From Aeoliella mucimassa (lineage in GTDB: Bacteria; Planctomycetota; Planctomycetia; Pirellulales; Lacipirellulaceae), in NCBI RefSeq assembly GCF_007748035.1, contig NZ_CP036278.1, forward strand, positions 1,860,001-1,924,000: DNA of 64,000 nt, read 5' to 3'. Positions 57,564 to 64,000 of this stretch are shown piece after piece. A program made the position numbers and the translations under genes. The notes beneath the pieces are model-generated. The model was not told the origin of the DNA and ran no database searches. It saw only the letters and a program-made list of their open reading frames with translations. Positions within the stretch are counted from its first letter, which is position 1. Each line of letters starts with the position of its first letter.

Positions 57564-57587
57564 GTGTAAGCGTCACAATTGTGGGCA
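57564..57587. repeat. left terminal inverted repeat of insertion sequence
   Basis: 24 bases beginning GTGTAAGCGTC, the inverse of 59050-59073 with 18 of 24 positions matching, including the first 11. Confidence 0.85.
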
Positions 57588-57593
57588 GTTTGC

Positions 57594-58847
57594 TTAAGCT
57601 GCGTACTTTTGCCAGTAGTCTTCCCAGCAGCCGCGTTGGCTGAGGTAGAGGGCGCGGAGGTGGCACACGGCGTTCGAGCCGTGTTGGCTCCATCGCATGC
57701 CGCTTTGTTTCAATCGCCCCGCCACGACGGTTTTGCACGCGCTCTCGACCGGGCCGCTGCCGATCTGCCAGCCGTGGGCCACGTAGCGGGGGTAGTTCAT
57801 CTTGTGCTGGTGGTTTTGGAAGTATCGCAGGCAGGTCGCATGAGCTTCGCGTTGAGCGGAAGACCAGTTGGTCTTTTCCAGCGACTGCAACATCCACACG
57901 ATGCTCAAGCCTCCTTGGTGCTTCAGCCGGTGACACCACGATGCCAACTGAGCGGTGCGGTGCTCCTCGTCGTCCGGATAGAGCGACTGGCTTAATTCCA
58001 CCAGGTACTCACTCGCGTGCCAGAAGTCGAGGATCCGCTCCGCACACGGGAAGTGCACTCGCAAGAACTCTTCTAAACCAGCACCACCATCCGAGATCGC
58101 GATCTGCTGCTCCGCCTCGTCCCACCCAACCGCGGCCGCTTGGCGACGCAGTTGTCGCCCGAGTTCCGGGAGTTCATAAAACCCCGATAAATACCGCACC
58201 GAATGCGGGTCGGGCATTCGCTCATCATGCTCGCTATTCGTGTTGTAGACCATCCCGACGTACGCCATGCGGCCCTCGGCCTGCGCGCCACGAGGGCCTT
58301 GCTGTCGCACGCCTGTGGCGTCGAGACTCACGTACGCGCACGTCTTGCCATGCGCATCGCGTTGCCAGGCGAACGGCTCTGTGTTGCCAAATGTCTCGCC
58401 TTCGGCGAGTAGCGATTTCAATCGCTCCCCGGCGTCTTCGGTGACTCGCTCGACGGTCGACTCGCTGACCTTCAGTCCACACAGTTTACGAAGTGTCACT
58501 TCGCTCGACTGAGCGAAGCTCGTTTGCACGCCGGCAATGCTCACCACTTGGGCCGCGGCCGGACTAAACTTTCGCTTGCCAAGTCCCAGCGTTTTGTCAC
58601 GCGGACAGAGACCACGACGACACTTGTGACAGTGATAGTAATGACGCCTCACTTGCAATGGGCCAAGCAGGCTATCGACCCACCGCTGGCGAATACTAAC
58701 ACAACGAGCATCGCCATCGCAGGTCGGGCAGACGCAGCTAGCTTTCTCGTACCCGCCCCTTTTTTTGTCGCTCGTCGGCGACTGTTTCCAAGGCCTTGGC
58801 TCCGAGTGCATGCACTCGGTCGCGGAGGTCAAACTCCGTCTGCCCAA
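57594..58847 (-). CDS. ISKra4-like transposase, C-terminal part (frameshifted)
   Basis: The main frame gives most of the transposase: a zinc-ribbon with CPTCDGDARC and CHKCRRGLC, AYVSLDATGV with the first catalytic Asp, the DFWHASEYL motif, and WQIGSGPVESACKTVVAGR with the last acid, then LKQSGMRWSQHGSNAV near the end. Its true N-terminus is in the overlapping frame 58738-58983. The frames meet at a run of seven As on the coding strand (58760-58766). Removing one A would restore one open frame, so it is either inactive or needs slippage. Confidence 0.85.
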   Translation of the reverse strand: MGRRSLTSATECMHSEPRPWKQSPTSDKKRGGYEKASCVCPTCDGDARCVSIRQRWVDSLLGPLQVRRHYYHCHKCRRGLCPRDKTLGLGKRKFSPAAAQVVSIAGVQTSFAQSSEVTLRKLCGLKVSESTVERVTEDAGERLKSLLAEGETFGNTEPFAWQRDAHGKTCAYVSLDATGVRQQGPRGAQAEGRMAYVGMVYNTNSEHDERMPDPHSVRYLSGFYELPELGRQLRRQAAAVGWDEAEQQIAISDGGAGLEEFLRVHFPCAERILDFWHASEYLVELSQSLYPDDEEHRTAQLASWCHRLKHQGGLSIVWMLQSLEKTNWSSAQREAHATCLRYFQNHQHKMNYPRYVAHGWQIGSGPVESACKTVVAGRLKQSGMRWSQHGSNAVCHLRALYLSQRGCWEDYWQKYAA

Positions 58848-58983
58848 ACAGATTCGAGTCCTCCTTGCCAGCGAGCGCCTTCGCGATCCGCCGGCGTTCC
58901 TGCTCGAAGCAATCTCCCAGCAGCTCGTAAACTCGCTGCTCCTCTTCGTTTAGCTCGATTGGCTCACGCGGCGAATAGGCCAT
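58738..58983 (-). CDS. ISKra4-like transposase, N-terminal part (frameshifted)
   Basis: An 81-residue frame starting MAYSPREPIELNEEEQ, with AGGAG six bases before the ATG at 58983. It is the N-terminal part of the transposase: it leads directly into the zinc-ribbon frame after the A7 run. It contains EQERRRIAKALAG and TEFDLRDRVHALG. The final residues after the run (GRVRES) are out of frame. Possible expression by transcript slippage at A7 would fuse the two parts. Confidence 0.75.
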   Translation of the reverse strand: MAYSPREPIELNEEEQRVYELLGDCFEQERRRIAKALAGKEDSNLFGQTEFDLRDRVHALGAKALETVADERQKKGRVRES

Positions 58984-59049
58984 GATCATCTCCTGGCGTG
59001 TGGCAAAATAGGAAGAGTCACCCGGCACAATATATTAGAACCGATTTCA

Positions 59050-59073
59050 TGCCTACTTTCGAGACGCTTACAC
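59050..59073. repeat. right terminal inverted repeat of insertion sequence
   Basis: 24 bases ending GACGCTTACAC, the inverse of the left end at 57564-57587. Confidence 0.85.
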
Positions 59074-59082
59074 CAATCCCCA
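59074..59082. repeat. target-site duplication, right
   Basis: CAATCCCCA, identical to 57555-57563. Confidence 0.9.
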
Positions 59083-59219
59083 AACTTTGGACGATTGGTC
59101 TAGCTATCTGTATGCCCCAGCGCTATACTGTGGGGCTGTATCTAAATTTCGGCCGCGCGGCATTTGTTCCAAGCCCCACCGGCCAAACCCAAACCACCGC
59201 GTGTTTAGGAGTGACGACC

Positions 59220-59546
59220 ATGGGTATGTTCAAGGCAGCATGGGAGGATGAAGAAAACAACCGCCGAGTCGACTTGGTAGTGGCCTACCAAGTGGCTGAT
59301 GGACAGGTTGAAATCGATAACGTCACTCCCCATCGCGTTCATTTTCGCGACCCCGAATCGGGCGAGACCACTCGTTCGATCCGCGTGCACACCGAATCGG
59401 GCAAGCAGTTGCTGCTCGACCGCGCTTTGTCGGCCGGTGCTGTTGATCGCATTCGTCATCAGCTCAGCGATGCCGATGTGCACGAAGTTCGCCACGACCT
59501 GGACATGGTGCACGATCCTCATACCGAGCCTAGCCTGACTGTCTAA
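59220..59546 (+). CDS. small conserved protein of unknown function
   Basis: A 108-residue protein, acidic and His-rich (VHEVRHDLDMVHDPHTE). Its middle has a beta-strand pattern (RRVDLVVAYQVADGQVEIDN) and RVHFRDPESGETTRSIRVH. No family is recognised. AGGAG is eight bases before the ATG at 59220. It ends in a terminator at 59578-59616. The insertion sequence lies about 140 bases upstream, so its promoter may have been left on this side. Confidence 0.6.
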   Translation: MGMFKAAWEDEENNRRVDLVVAYQVADGQVEIDNVTPHRVHFRDPESGETTRSIRVHTESGKQLLLDRALSAGAVDRIRHQLSDADVHEVRHDLDMVHDPHTEPSLTV

Positions 59547-59577
59547 GTCTCCTGGTTCGAGTTGCAAAACACACACA

Positions 59578-59616
59578 GCAGACCGTCGTTCCCGCAGGAA
59601 CGACCGTCTGTTTTTT
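59578..59616 (+). terminator. intrinsic terminator
   Basis: A 13-bp stem (59580-59592 with 59597-59609, one mismatch) with a CGCA loop is followed by GTTTTTT. It ends the gene at 59220-59546. Confidence 0.82.
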
Positions 59617-59646
59617 ATATACCCATCGCACTCCGCAGTCCCCGGC

Positions 59647-60210
59647 TTAGGCGCGGCCGAGGAACTCATGGGTGCGGGTGTCGACTTTGATCTTTTCGCC
59701 TTGTTTCAGGTACTCTGGCACCTGAATCAAGCAGCCGGTTTCGAGCGTGGCCGGCTTGGTGCGGCCAGTGGCGCTGTTGCCTTTCACGCCGGGGTCGGTC
59801 TGAGTGATCGTCAGCTCCACGGTCGCTGGCACCTGCAGGCCGACGCATTCGCCTTCGTAGATGAGTGCGACCAGACCTTCGAGTCCCTCGCACACGTACT
59901 TCATTTCGTTTTCGACATCTGCCAGGGCGATGGAGTACTGGTTGTAGTCGGCCGAGTCGAGCAGGTGCACTGCTTCGATGTCGCTATACATCAGCGAGAC
60001 TTCCCGCTTCTGAAAATCGGCTTCTTCCAAGTTGTCGGTTCCCTTGCAAGTCAGGTCGGCTTTCTGCTTCGAGACCAGATTGCGGGCACGGAACTTGTAG
60101 AGCGTGTTGCCACCTCGGGCGGAGGGGGACTGCACGGTTACGCTCTCAAGGATGTGGGGGGCTCCGTTGTGGACAAACACGGAACCAGGTTTCAGGTCTT
60201 TGGCGAGCAT
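59647..60210 (-). CDS. efpL: elongation factor P-like protein (YeiP/EfpL type)
   Basis: A 187-residue protein of the EF-P family that helps the ribosome at stalling peptide sequences. The tip loop reads QSPSARGGNTLYKF with Arg32 where EF-P has a modified lysine, the same as in E. coli YeiP (QSPTARGAATLYK). The end EYLKQGEKIKVDTRT and the GRA terminus also fit YeiP. The start MLAKDLKPG at 60210 is normal for the family. A standard EF-P with lysine is not in the window. Confidence 0.85.
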   Translation of the reverse strand: MLAKDLKPGSVFVHNGAPHILESVTVQSPSARGGNTLYKFRARNLVSKQKADLTCKGTDNLEEADFQKREVSLMYSDIEAVHLLDSADYNQYSIALADVENEMKYVCEGLEGLVALIYEGECVGLQVPATVELTITQTDPGVKGNSATGRTKPATLETGCLIQVPEYLKQGEKIKVDTRTHEFLGRA

Positions 60211-60346
60211 CTTGCGACAGGGGAATGTAGGGGAGGAATATCGTAGCTGGCTACGGAAAATGGCTCCGCATGATACCACTTGGGAGCGAATCTGGGGAAG
60301 CTCGGGCGGAGCCGAAATCCCTTAACTTAACGGGCTGCGTGCGGGC

Positions 60347-60859
60347 CTAGACCATCAAATCGCCGCTCGCGGGGTCGAAGGCCAGCCCGCGGGTGATTTG
60401 GGTCAATGCGTCGACCACCGTGATCAGGCTGGCGGGATCCAGCGACTCGTCGAGCAGTTCGTCGTCGTCGTCGCCGAACTCGTCGCCCAGATCGTACTGG
60501 TCGCCGGAGTCGGCAAGTCGCTCGAAGTGCATGACGTCGAGCCGGGCGTCGGCCCGGATGAGCTGCGCGAGTTGGTCGCCGTCGAGTTGTTTGCGAAGCT
60601 TCTGCGCCAGGTCGGTGCTTTGTTCCACGACCGACTCGCCTGCTTCGTAGCTGATTTCCATCGCGGCGTTGTCTTCCGGCGCCTGCACCACGGCCGAGAT
60701 GAAGAGTCCATCTTCGGTCGATTGCAGATCGGTAACGCGCAAGCGGGAACTGGCCCTGCTAATGGCTTTCTCAACCTTCGCCATGGTCGGTCGGCGCTCA
60801 GTCGAGAACAGCACGAAATAGGTTTCGCGCCAAGCTAGTTGTTCTCCGTCGCTGTTCAT
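60347..60859 (-). CDS. conserved hypothetical protein with acidic region
   Basis: A 170-residue soluble protein. The N-terminal 90 residues look like an alpha/beta fold (YFVLFSTERRPTMAKVEKAI, LFISAVVQAPEDNAAMEISY), then a strongly acidic loop (DEFGDDDDELLDESLD) and a C-terminal helix. No catalytic motif. ATG at 60859. Probably in one operon with the small gene at 60914-61150 and proC upstream. Confidence 0.6.
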   Translation of the reverse strand: MNSDGEQLAWRETYFVLFSTERRPTMAKVEKAISRASSRLRVTDLQSTEDGLFISAVVQAPEDNAAMEISYEAGESVVEQSTDLAQKLRKQLDGDQLAQLIRADARLDVMHFERLADSGDQYDLGDEFGDDDDELLDESLDPASLITVVDALTQITRGLAFDPASGDLMV

Positions 60860-60913
60860 TCCGTGGAATCCTTGAAACGTGTGGTTCCTGTGTATCGTGA
60901 CTTTTTCAAAGGG

Positions 60914-61150
60914 TTACCAGTCTTCCTCTTCTTCCGGCAGGCCTTCGCCACCTTGCCAGGCTTCGAGCATCTTGATCATGTCGTCGCGTTCTTTCTGGTT
61001 GGCCCAGACGCTTTCGCCTTGCTCAAGTCGGATTTCGTAGTAGCCTTCGCGGACGCAGTCTTCTTCGCCACAAAAGTGCGGCGTAGCTGCGACCCACATA
61101 ACCCGATAAAGAGGGATCTGTTTATCGTCGACCAGGCAAAGAATCGACAT
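60914..61150 (-). CDS. small conserved protein of unknown function
   Basis: A 78-residue protein: a strand-rich start (MSILCLVDDKQIPLYRVMW), a Cys pair (FCGEEDC), and an acidic C-terminus (GLPEEEEDW). It sits between proC and the acidic protein on the same strand with gaps of about 55 bases, which suggests cotranscription. No family recognised. ATG at 61150. Confidence 0.6.
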   Translation of the reverse strand: MSILCLVDDKQIPLYRVMWVAATPHFCGEEDCVREGYYEIRLEQGESVWANQKERDDMIKMLEAWQGGEGLPEEEEDW

Positions 61151-61204
61151 CGGTTGGACTCCCGTGCGTTGGTTGAGTTCGGATGTGGGGGGCGTTTGTT
61201 CTCG

Positions 61205-62017
61205 TTAGTTGCGACCGAGTTGTTGCGATCGCTCGGCCGCGGCTTTCACCGCTCCGATCACAGTCGATCGCAGGCTTCCCTGTTCCAGGGCGGCCAAACC
61301 GGCGATGGTCGTCCCGCCAGGGCTGGCGACCGCTTCGCGGAGCAACGCAGGGTGCTCTCCGGTCTCCAGCACCATGGCAGCTGCACCCGACACCGTCTGA
61401 GCAGCCAGCTGATGGGCGACCGCTCGCGGCAAACCGGCCAGCACTCCGCCGTCGCTAAGTGCTTCGATCATAGTATACACGAACGCAGGGCCTGAGCCCG
61501 AGAGCCCGGTGACCGCATCGAGCAGCGATTCCGGCACTTCAAAGGCGATTCCGACCGCTTCGAGCAGCTGCAAAACCGAAGCGAGATCGTCGGCCGTGGC
61601 GTGCGTTCCCCCGCTAAAACCGCTCGCTCCTCGTCCGATGAGGGCCGGCGTGTTCGGCATCACCCGCACTACGTGGGTTCCTTCGGCCAGGCCCGCTTCG
61701 AGCTTGGCGATCGGCACCCCCGCGGCGATGGACACTACCAGCGGAGCCGACTCGCCGAGCGGCAGATTGCCGAGTACCGCACCCATGACCTGCGGTTTCA
61801 CGGCCAGGATCAGCATGCTCGCATGGCGACTTACCGCGGCGTTGTCGCCGTGTAAGTGGGCGCCGGGCAAACGCTCGGCGAACGCCTGACGCACCTCGGC
61901 GTTGGGGTCGCTGGCAGCTATCTCCGAAGCCGCCGCCAGGCCAGCGTCGACTAATCCTCCAGCCAAGGCCGAGGCCATGCGGCCGGCACCGATGAATCCG
62001 TATTTGTACTGTGGCAT
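61205..62017 (-). CDS. proC: pyrroline-5-carboxylate reductase
   Basis: A 270-residue NAD(P)H-dependent enzyme, last step of proline synthesis. The Rossmann start is YGFIGAGRMASALAGGL; VVRVMPNTPALIGRGASG and the C-terminal ASPGGTTIAGLAALEQG are typical ProC. The length is normal. The start at 62017 (MPQYKYGF) is chosen; a frame upstream lacks homology. It leads a likely minus-strand operon with two small genes after it. Confidence 0.95.
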   Translation of the reverse strand: MPQYKYGFIGAGRMASALAGGLVDAGLAAASEIAASDPNAEVRQAFAERLPGAHLHGDNAAVSRHASMLILAVKPQVMGAVLGNLPLGESAPLVVSIAAGVPIAKLEAGLAEGTHVVRVMPNTPALIGRGASGFSGGTHATADDLASVLQLLEAVGIAFEVPESLLDAVTGLSGSGPAFVYTMIEALSDGGVLAGLPRAVAHQLAAQTVSGAAAMVLETGEHPALLREAVASPGGTTIAGLAALEQGSLRSTVIGAVKAAAERSQQLGRN

Positions 62018-62189
62018 AGCTATGTGATGATCGATGTGAACGCGAGCCGCAAGGCCCAAAAAGCCCGCAAACTCTAGGGGCGAGTCGCTGCTAGCAGTCT
62101 ACGTTGGAATTGGCCTGGACGCGATAGCCATCCCTTGGCAAACTCCCCGCCGAATTGTTGTTTCCCGTTTCCCGAAGGAAATCAGTACG

Positions 62190-62768
62190 ATGAATTCCTA
62201 TTCGCGAAGTGTCGCCTGTTTCGTTTTGTTCCTTAGTTCCGCTTTCTCTGGCTCGTCGTTGTGCGTTGCCGAGGAGGGAGGAATTCGCAATCTGTTCCCA
62301 TTCGGAAAGTCCGAAGAGAAGCAGACCGAGCCGGTGCAAAGCGATCCTGTATTGTTGGGCGACCCCACGTTGCAGCAGCCTGCTGCGGTTGAAGCCGAAA
62401 AGTCCAACTGGTGGGTCGATTCGCCGATTGCCAAGGTGAGCTGGCCCGAAGTAAAGATGCCGAAAGTCGAGTGGAATCCTCCTTGGAAACCCTCGGAGAC
62501 CGGCGAACCGAGCTGGTTGCAGAAGCAAACCGCCAAGGCCAAGTCCGGCGCTCGCAACGTAGCCGAGAAGACCAAGACTGCCTGGAACGGCTCGCTCGAC
62601 AAGATGAAGCTCGTGCTGCCTGGTCAGAAGCAGGATGGCACCCAGCTGGCCGAGGGGGACTCGGAACCTGGTTTCTGGCACAAGCTGTTTGCTCCCGACG
62701 AACCGGAGTTGCCGGAGACCGAAACGCCGATGGTCGCCCAGCAACCGGGGCAAACCCTACAGCGTTAG
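62190..62768 (+). CDS. exported protein of unknown function
   Basis: A 192-residue protein with a signal peptide (VACFVLFLSSAFSGSSLCVA). The mature part is Lys/Trp/Pro-rich (ISWPEVKMPKVEWNPPWK-like block) and has a charged helix (KQTAKAKSGARNVAEKTK). The C-terminus is acidic and Gln-rich. No fold recognised. It is divergent from proC. ATG at 62190. Confidence 0.6.
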   Translation: MNSYSRSVACFVLFLSSAFSGSSLCVAEEGGIRNLFPFGKSEEKQTEPVQSDPVLLGDPTLQQPAAVEAEKSNWWVDSPIAKVSWPEVKMPKVEWNPPWKPSETGEPSWLQKQTAKAKSGARNVAEKTKTAWNGSLDKMKLVLPGQKQDGTQLAEGDSEPGFWHKLFAPDEPELPETETPMVAQQPGQTLQR

Positions 62769-62824
62769 TCGGCTCGCCGAACCGATGGGGGTAAACTCGA
62801 CTTCTCTTCTCTATTAGTAGGTTG

Positions 62825-63031
62825 ATGATGATCTTGCCTCGTTTTCGTAATGCGATGCTGCTGGCTGCTGTTCTGATGGTTTCGAGTACCGGATGCCAGA
62901 TGTACCGGCCTCCGGGAGCGATGCTCCCGAGCCTGGCGGCTGCCAAGCAGGATCGCGAGATCGAAAAATTCGCCGAGACCAGCTCGTTTCCGACCCCCGA
63001 GCAGGTGGGACTCACCGACGAAGACGAGTAA
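62825..63031 (+). CDS. short lipoprotein of unknown function
   Basis: A 68-residue protein with a lipoprotein signal (LLAAVLMVSSTGC, Cys about 24) and a short mature part (MYRPPGAMLPSLAAAKQD then SSFPTPEQVGLTDEDE). ATG at 62825; an ATG one codon later is equally possible. It follows the exported protein by about 56 bases on the same strand, so may be cotranscribed. No family recognised. Confidence 0.65.
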   Translation: MMILPRFRNAMLLAAVLMVSSTGCQMYRPPGAMLPSLAAAKQDREIEKFAETSSFPTPEQVGLTDEDE

Positions 63032-63161
63032 CCTCGTCGACTTCGGTTGCGGCTCACCCCTCCACGCGACACCCGAAAATCGGATAAACTAGCCGACTTG
63101 TCGATGTCACCATCAACCAAGTGGGCAGTGATCCGCTGCGCAAGGAAGGGTCTCGCACGTT

Positions 63162-64000
63162 TTGTATATTCTGTTTGGTATCGTCGGAGGTTTCGTCGCC
63201 TTGATCGCAGGAGGCGAACTCTTGGTTCGCGGGGCTTCGAACCTGGCGGCAGCTGCTAAAGTTTCTCCTCTCATCATTGGTCTCACTGTCGTTGCGTTCG
63301 GCACCAGTGCGCCGGAACTCGCCGTCTCCATCCAATCGTGCTACGAAGGCAAAACCGACCTGGCTGTCGGCAACGCGGTCGGTAGCAACATCTCGAACTT
63401 GTTGTTTATCCTCGGCGTGTCGGCCATCGCGGCTCCGCTGGCAGTAAGCTTGCGACTGTTCCGGTTGGACATTCCTGCGATGATCGTCGCGGCGCTCATG
63501 CTCCTCGGGTTCGGTTGGGACGGTAAACTCGATCGCGTCGAAGGAGCGGTCTGCTTCCTCACGCTGGTTTGCTATTTCATCTTTACTGTCCGGCAAGGTC
63601 GCCGCGAGTCGGCCATCGCTGCGGCCGAGTCGCAGATTGCCGTTCAGGAGATCACTTACGATCCCAAGAAAAGCACCGCGAAGGATACGATACTCGATGT
63701 CGTGAAACTCCTGATTGGGTTAGCCTTGTTGGTGAAGGGAGCTGACTGGCTGGTGAAAGCCTGCGTGTCGCTCGCCCAAGGATTTGGAGTGAGCGAACTG
63801 GTGATCGGGCTCACGGTCGTTGCGATCGGCACCTCGCTTCCGGAGCTGGTTACCTCGCTCATGGCTAGCCTGCGAGGCGAGCGCGACCTGGCGGTCGGCA
63901 ACGTGGTCGGTAGCAATATTCTAAATATTTTGTTGGTCCTCGGGCTTTCTTCCGTTGTGGCTCCAGATGGCATCAACGTCGATCGTCAGTCGCTGGCCTT
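63162..64000 (+). CDS. calcium/sodium antiporter (YrbG-like), partial
   Basis: The first 280 residues of a CaCA-superfamily exchanger, cut by the window end. Alpha-1 repeat: LTVVAFGTSAPELAVSIQ then VGNAVGSNISNLLFILG; alpha-2 repeat: LTVVAIGTSLPELVTSLM then GNVVGSNILNILLVLG. At least eight membrane spans are visible. The TTG at 63162 is the first start in this frame, 11 bases after AAGGAAGGG, and gives the family N-terminus (YILFGIVGGFVALIAGGELL). It exchanges calcium for sodium or protons. Confidence 0.9.
   Translation, partial: MYILFGIVGGFVALIAGGELLVRGASNLAAAAKVSPLIIGLTVVAFGTSAPELAVSIQSCYEGKTDLAVGNAVGSNISNLLFILGVSAIAAPLAVSLRLFRLDIPAMIVAALMLLGFGWDGKLDRVEGAVCFLTLVCYFIFTVRQGRRESAIAAAESQIAVQEITYDPKKSTAKDTILDVVKLLIGLALLVKGADWLVKACVSLAQGFGVSELVIGLTVVAIGTSLPELVTSLMASLRGERDLAVGNVVGSNILNILLVLGLSSVVAPDGINVDRQSLA

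Larger units (their letters stand above)
57564..59073 (-). mobile_element. ISKra4-like insertion sequence, 1510 bp
   Basis: The element has 24-base inverted ends (57564-57587 and 59050-59073), a perfect 9-bp target duplication, and a transposase of the ISKra4 kind on the minus strand. The transposase is split into two overlapping frames. It landed between the H1-like gene and the gene at 59220, without breaking a gene. The intact duplication implies a recent insertion. Confidence 0.9.

Noticed and set aside
58755-58770. Programmed -1 frameshift at A AAA AAG in the transposase
   Set aside because: The -1 frame does not match the transposase; a net +1 or one-base loss is needed.

Overview
The window looks like chromosomal DNA of a planctomycete, most likely of the order Pirellulales. 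The signs are two secreted sulfatases with Cys-type formylglycine motifs, a PEP-CTERM protein, a Cys-rich Lpg1974-like outer-membrane protein, a secreted caspase-fold protease, a BlaI/M56 pair, TPR-AAA proteins, a Lys/Ala-rich histone-H1-like protein, a YeiP-type EF-P, and many short secreted or lipoprotein genes of unknown function. The DNA is GC-rich and codon bias opens very long antisense reading frames, which I left out. I found no rRNA, tRNA or CRISPR array.

Layout. 1-395: a strongly folded, unidentified RNA candidate (14-179). 0.4-8.5 kb: glycosyltransferase, polysaccharide deacetylase, S9 peptidase, GNAT, thioesterase, Tat-exported sugar-isomerase-like protein and caspase-like protease. 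8.7-13 kb: methionine-salvage operon mtnB-mtnD-mtnC, then uvrB. 13.1-16.3 kb: TPR lipoprotein, dihydrofolate reductase, valine-pyruvate aminotransferase. 16.7-20.7 kb: a compact minus-strand operon of a TPR-AAA ATPase and two paralogous TPR membrane proteins. 20.8-22.3 kb: two tandem paralogous membrane proteins, each with the same ~190 bp leader. 22.3-29.5 kb: VWA protein, large exported protein, PIG-L deacetylase, dihydroorotase, Crp/Fnr regulator. 29.5-37.7 kb: membrane zinc-finger protein, blaI/M56 pair with a near-perfect operator, sulfatase, ABC-2 permease, ComEA-like protein, nadC. 37.7-41.3 kb: a gene-poor stretch, PEP-CTERM protein and outer-membrane protein. 41.3-48.9 kb: rpsU, cold-shock protein, second sulfatase, YecH-like protein, LarA-like protein, bestrophin, and a second S21-like protein. 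49-57.4 kb: guaA, surE, lipoproteins, ettA, Ntn hydrolase, H1-like protein. 57.56-59.07 kb: a complete ISKra4-type insertion sequence with 24-bp inverted ends and a perfect 9-bp target duplication, but with its transposase split by a frameshift. 59.2-64 kb: efpL (yeiP-type), proC, small exported proteins, and a calcium/sodium antiporter cut by the window end.

The genes that clearly work together are mtnBDC (three consecutive steps of methionine salvage), the AAA/TPR/TPR operon, and blaI with the M56 gene (repressor plus membrane sensor-protease). The best candidates for something undescribed are the 5' structured RNA, the M56-polysaccharide-export-secretin-like fusion under a BlaI operator, the AAA/TPR membrane operon, and the second, longer S21-like protein.
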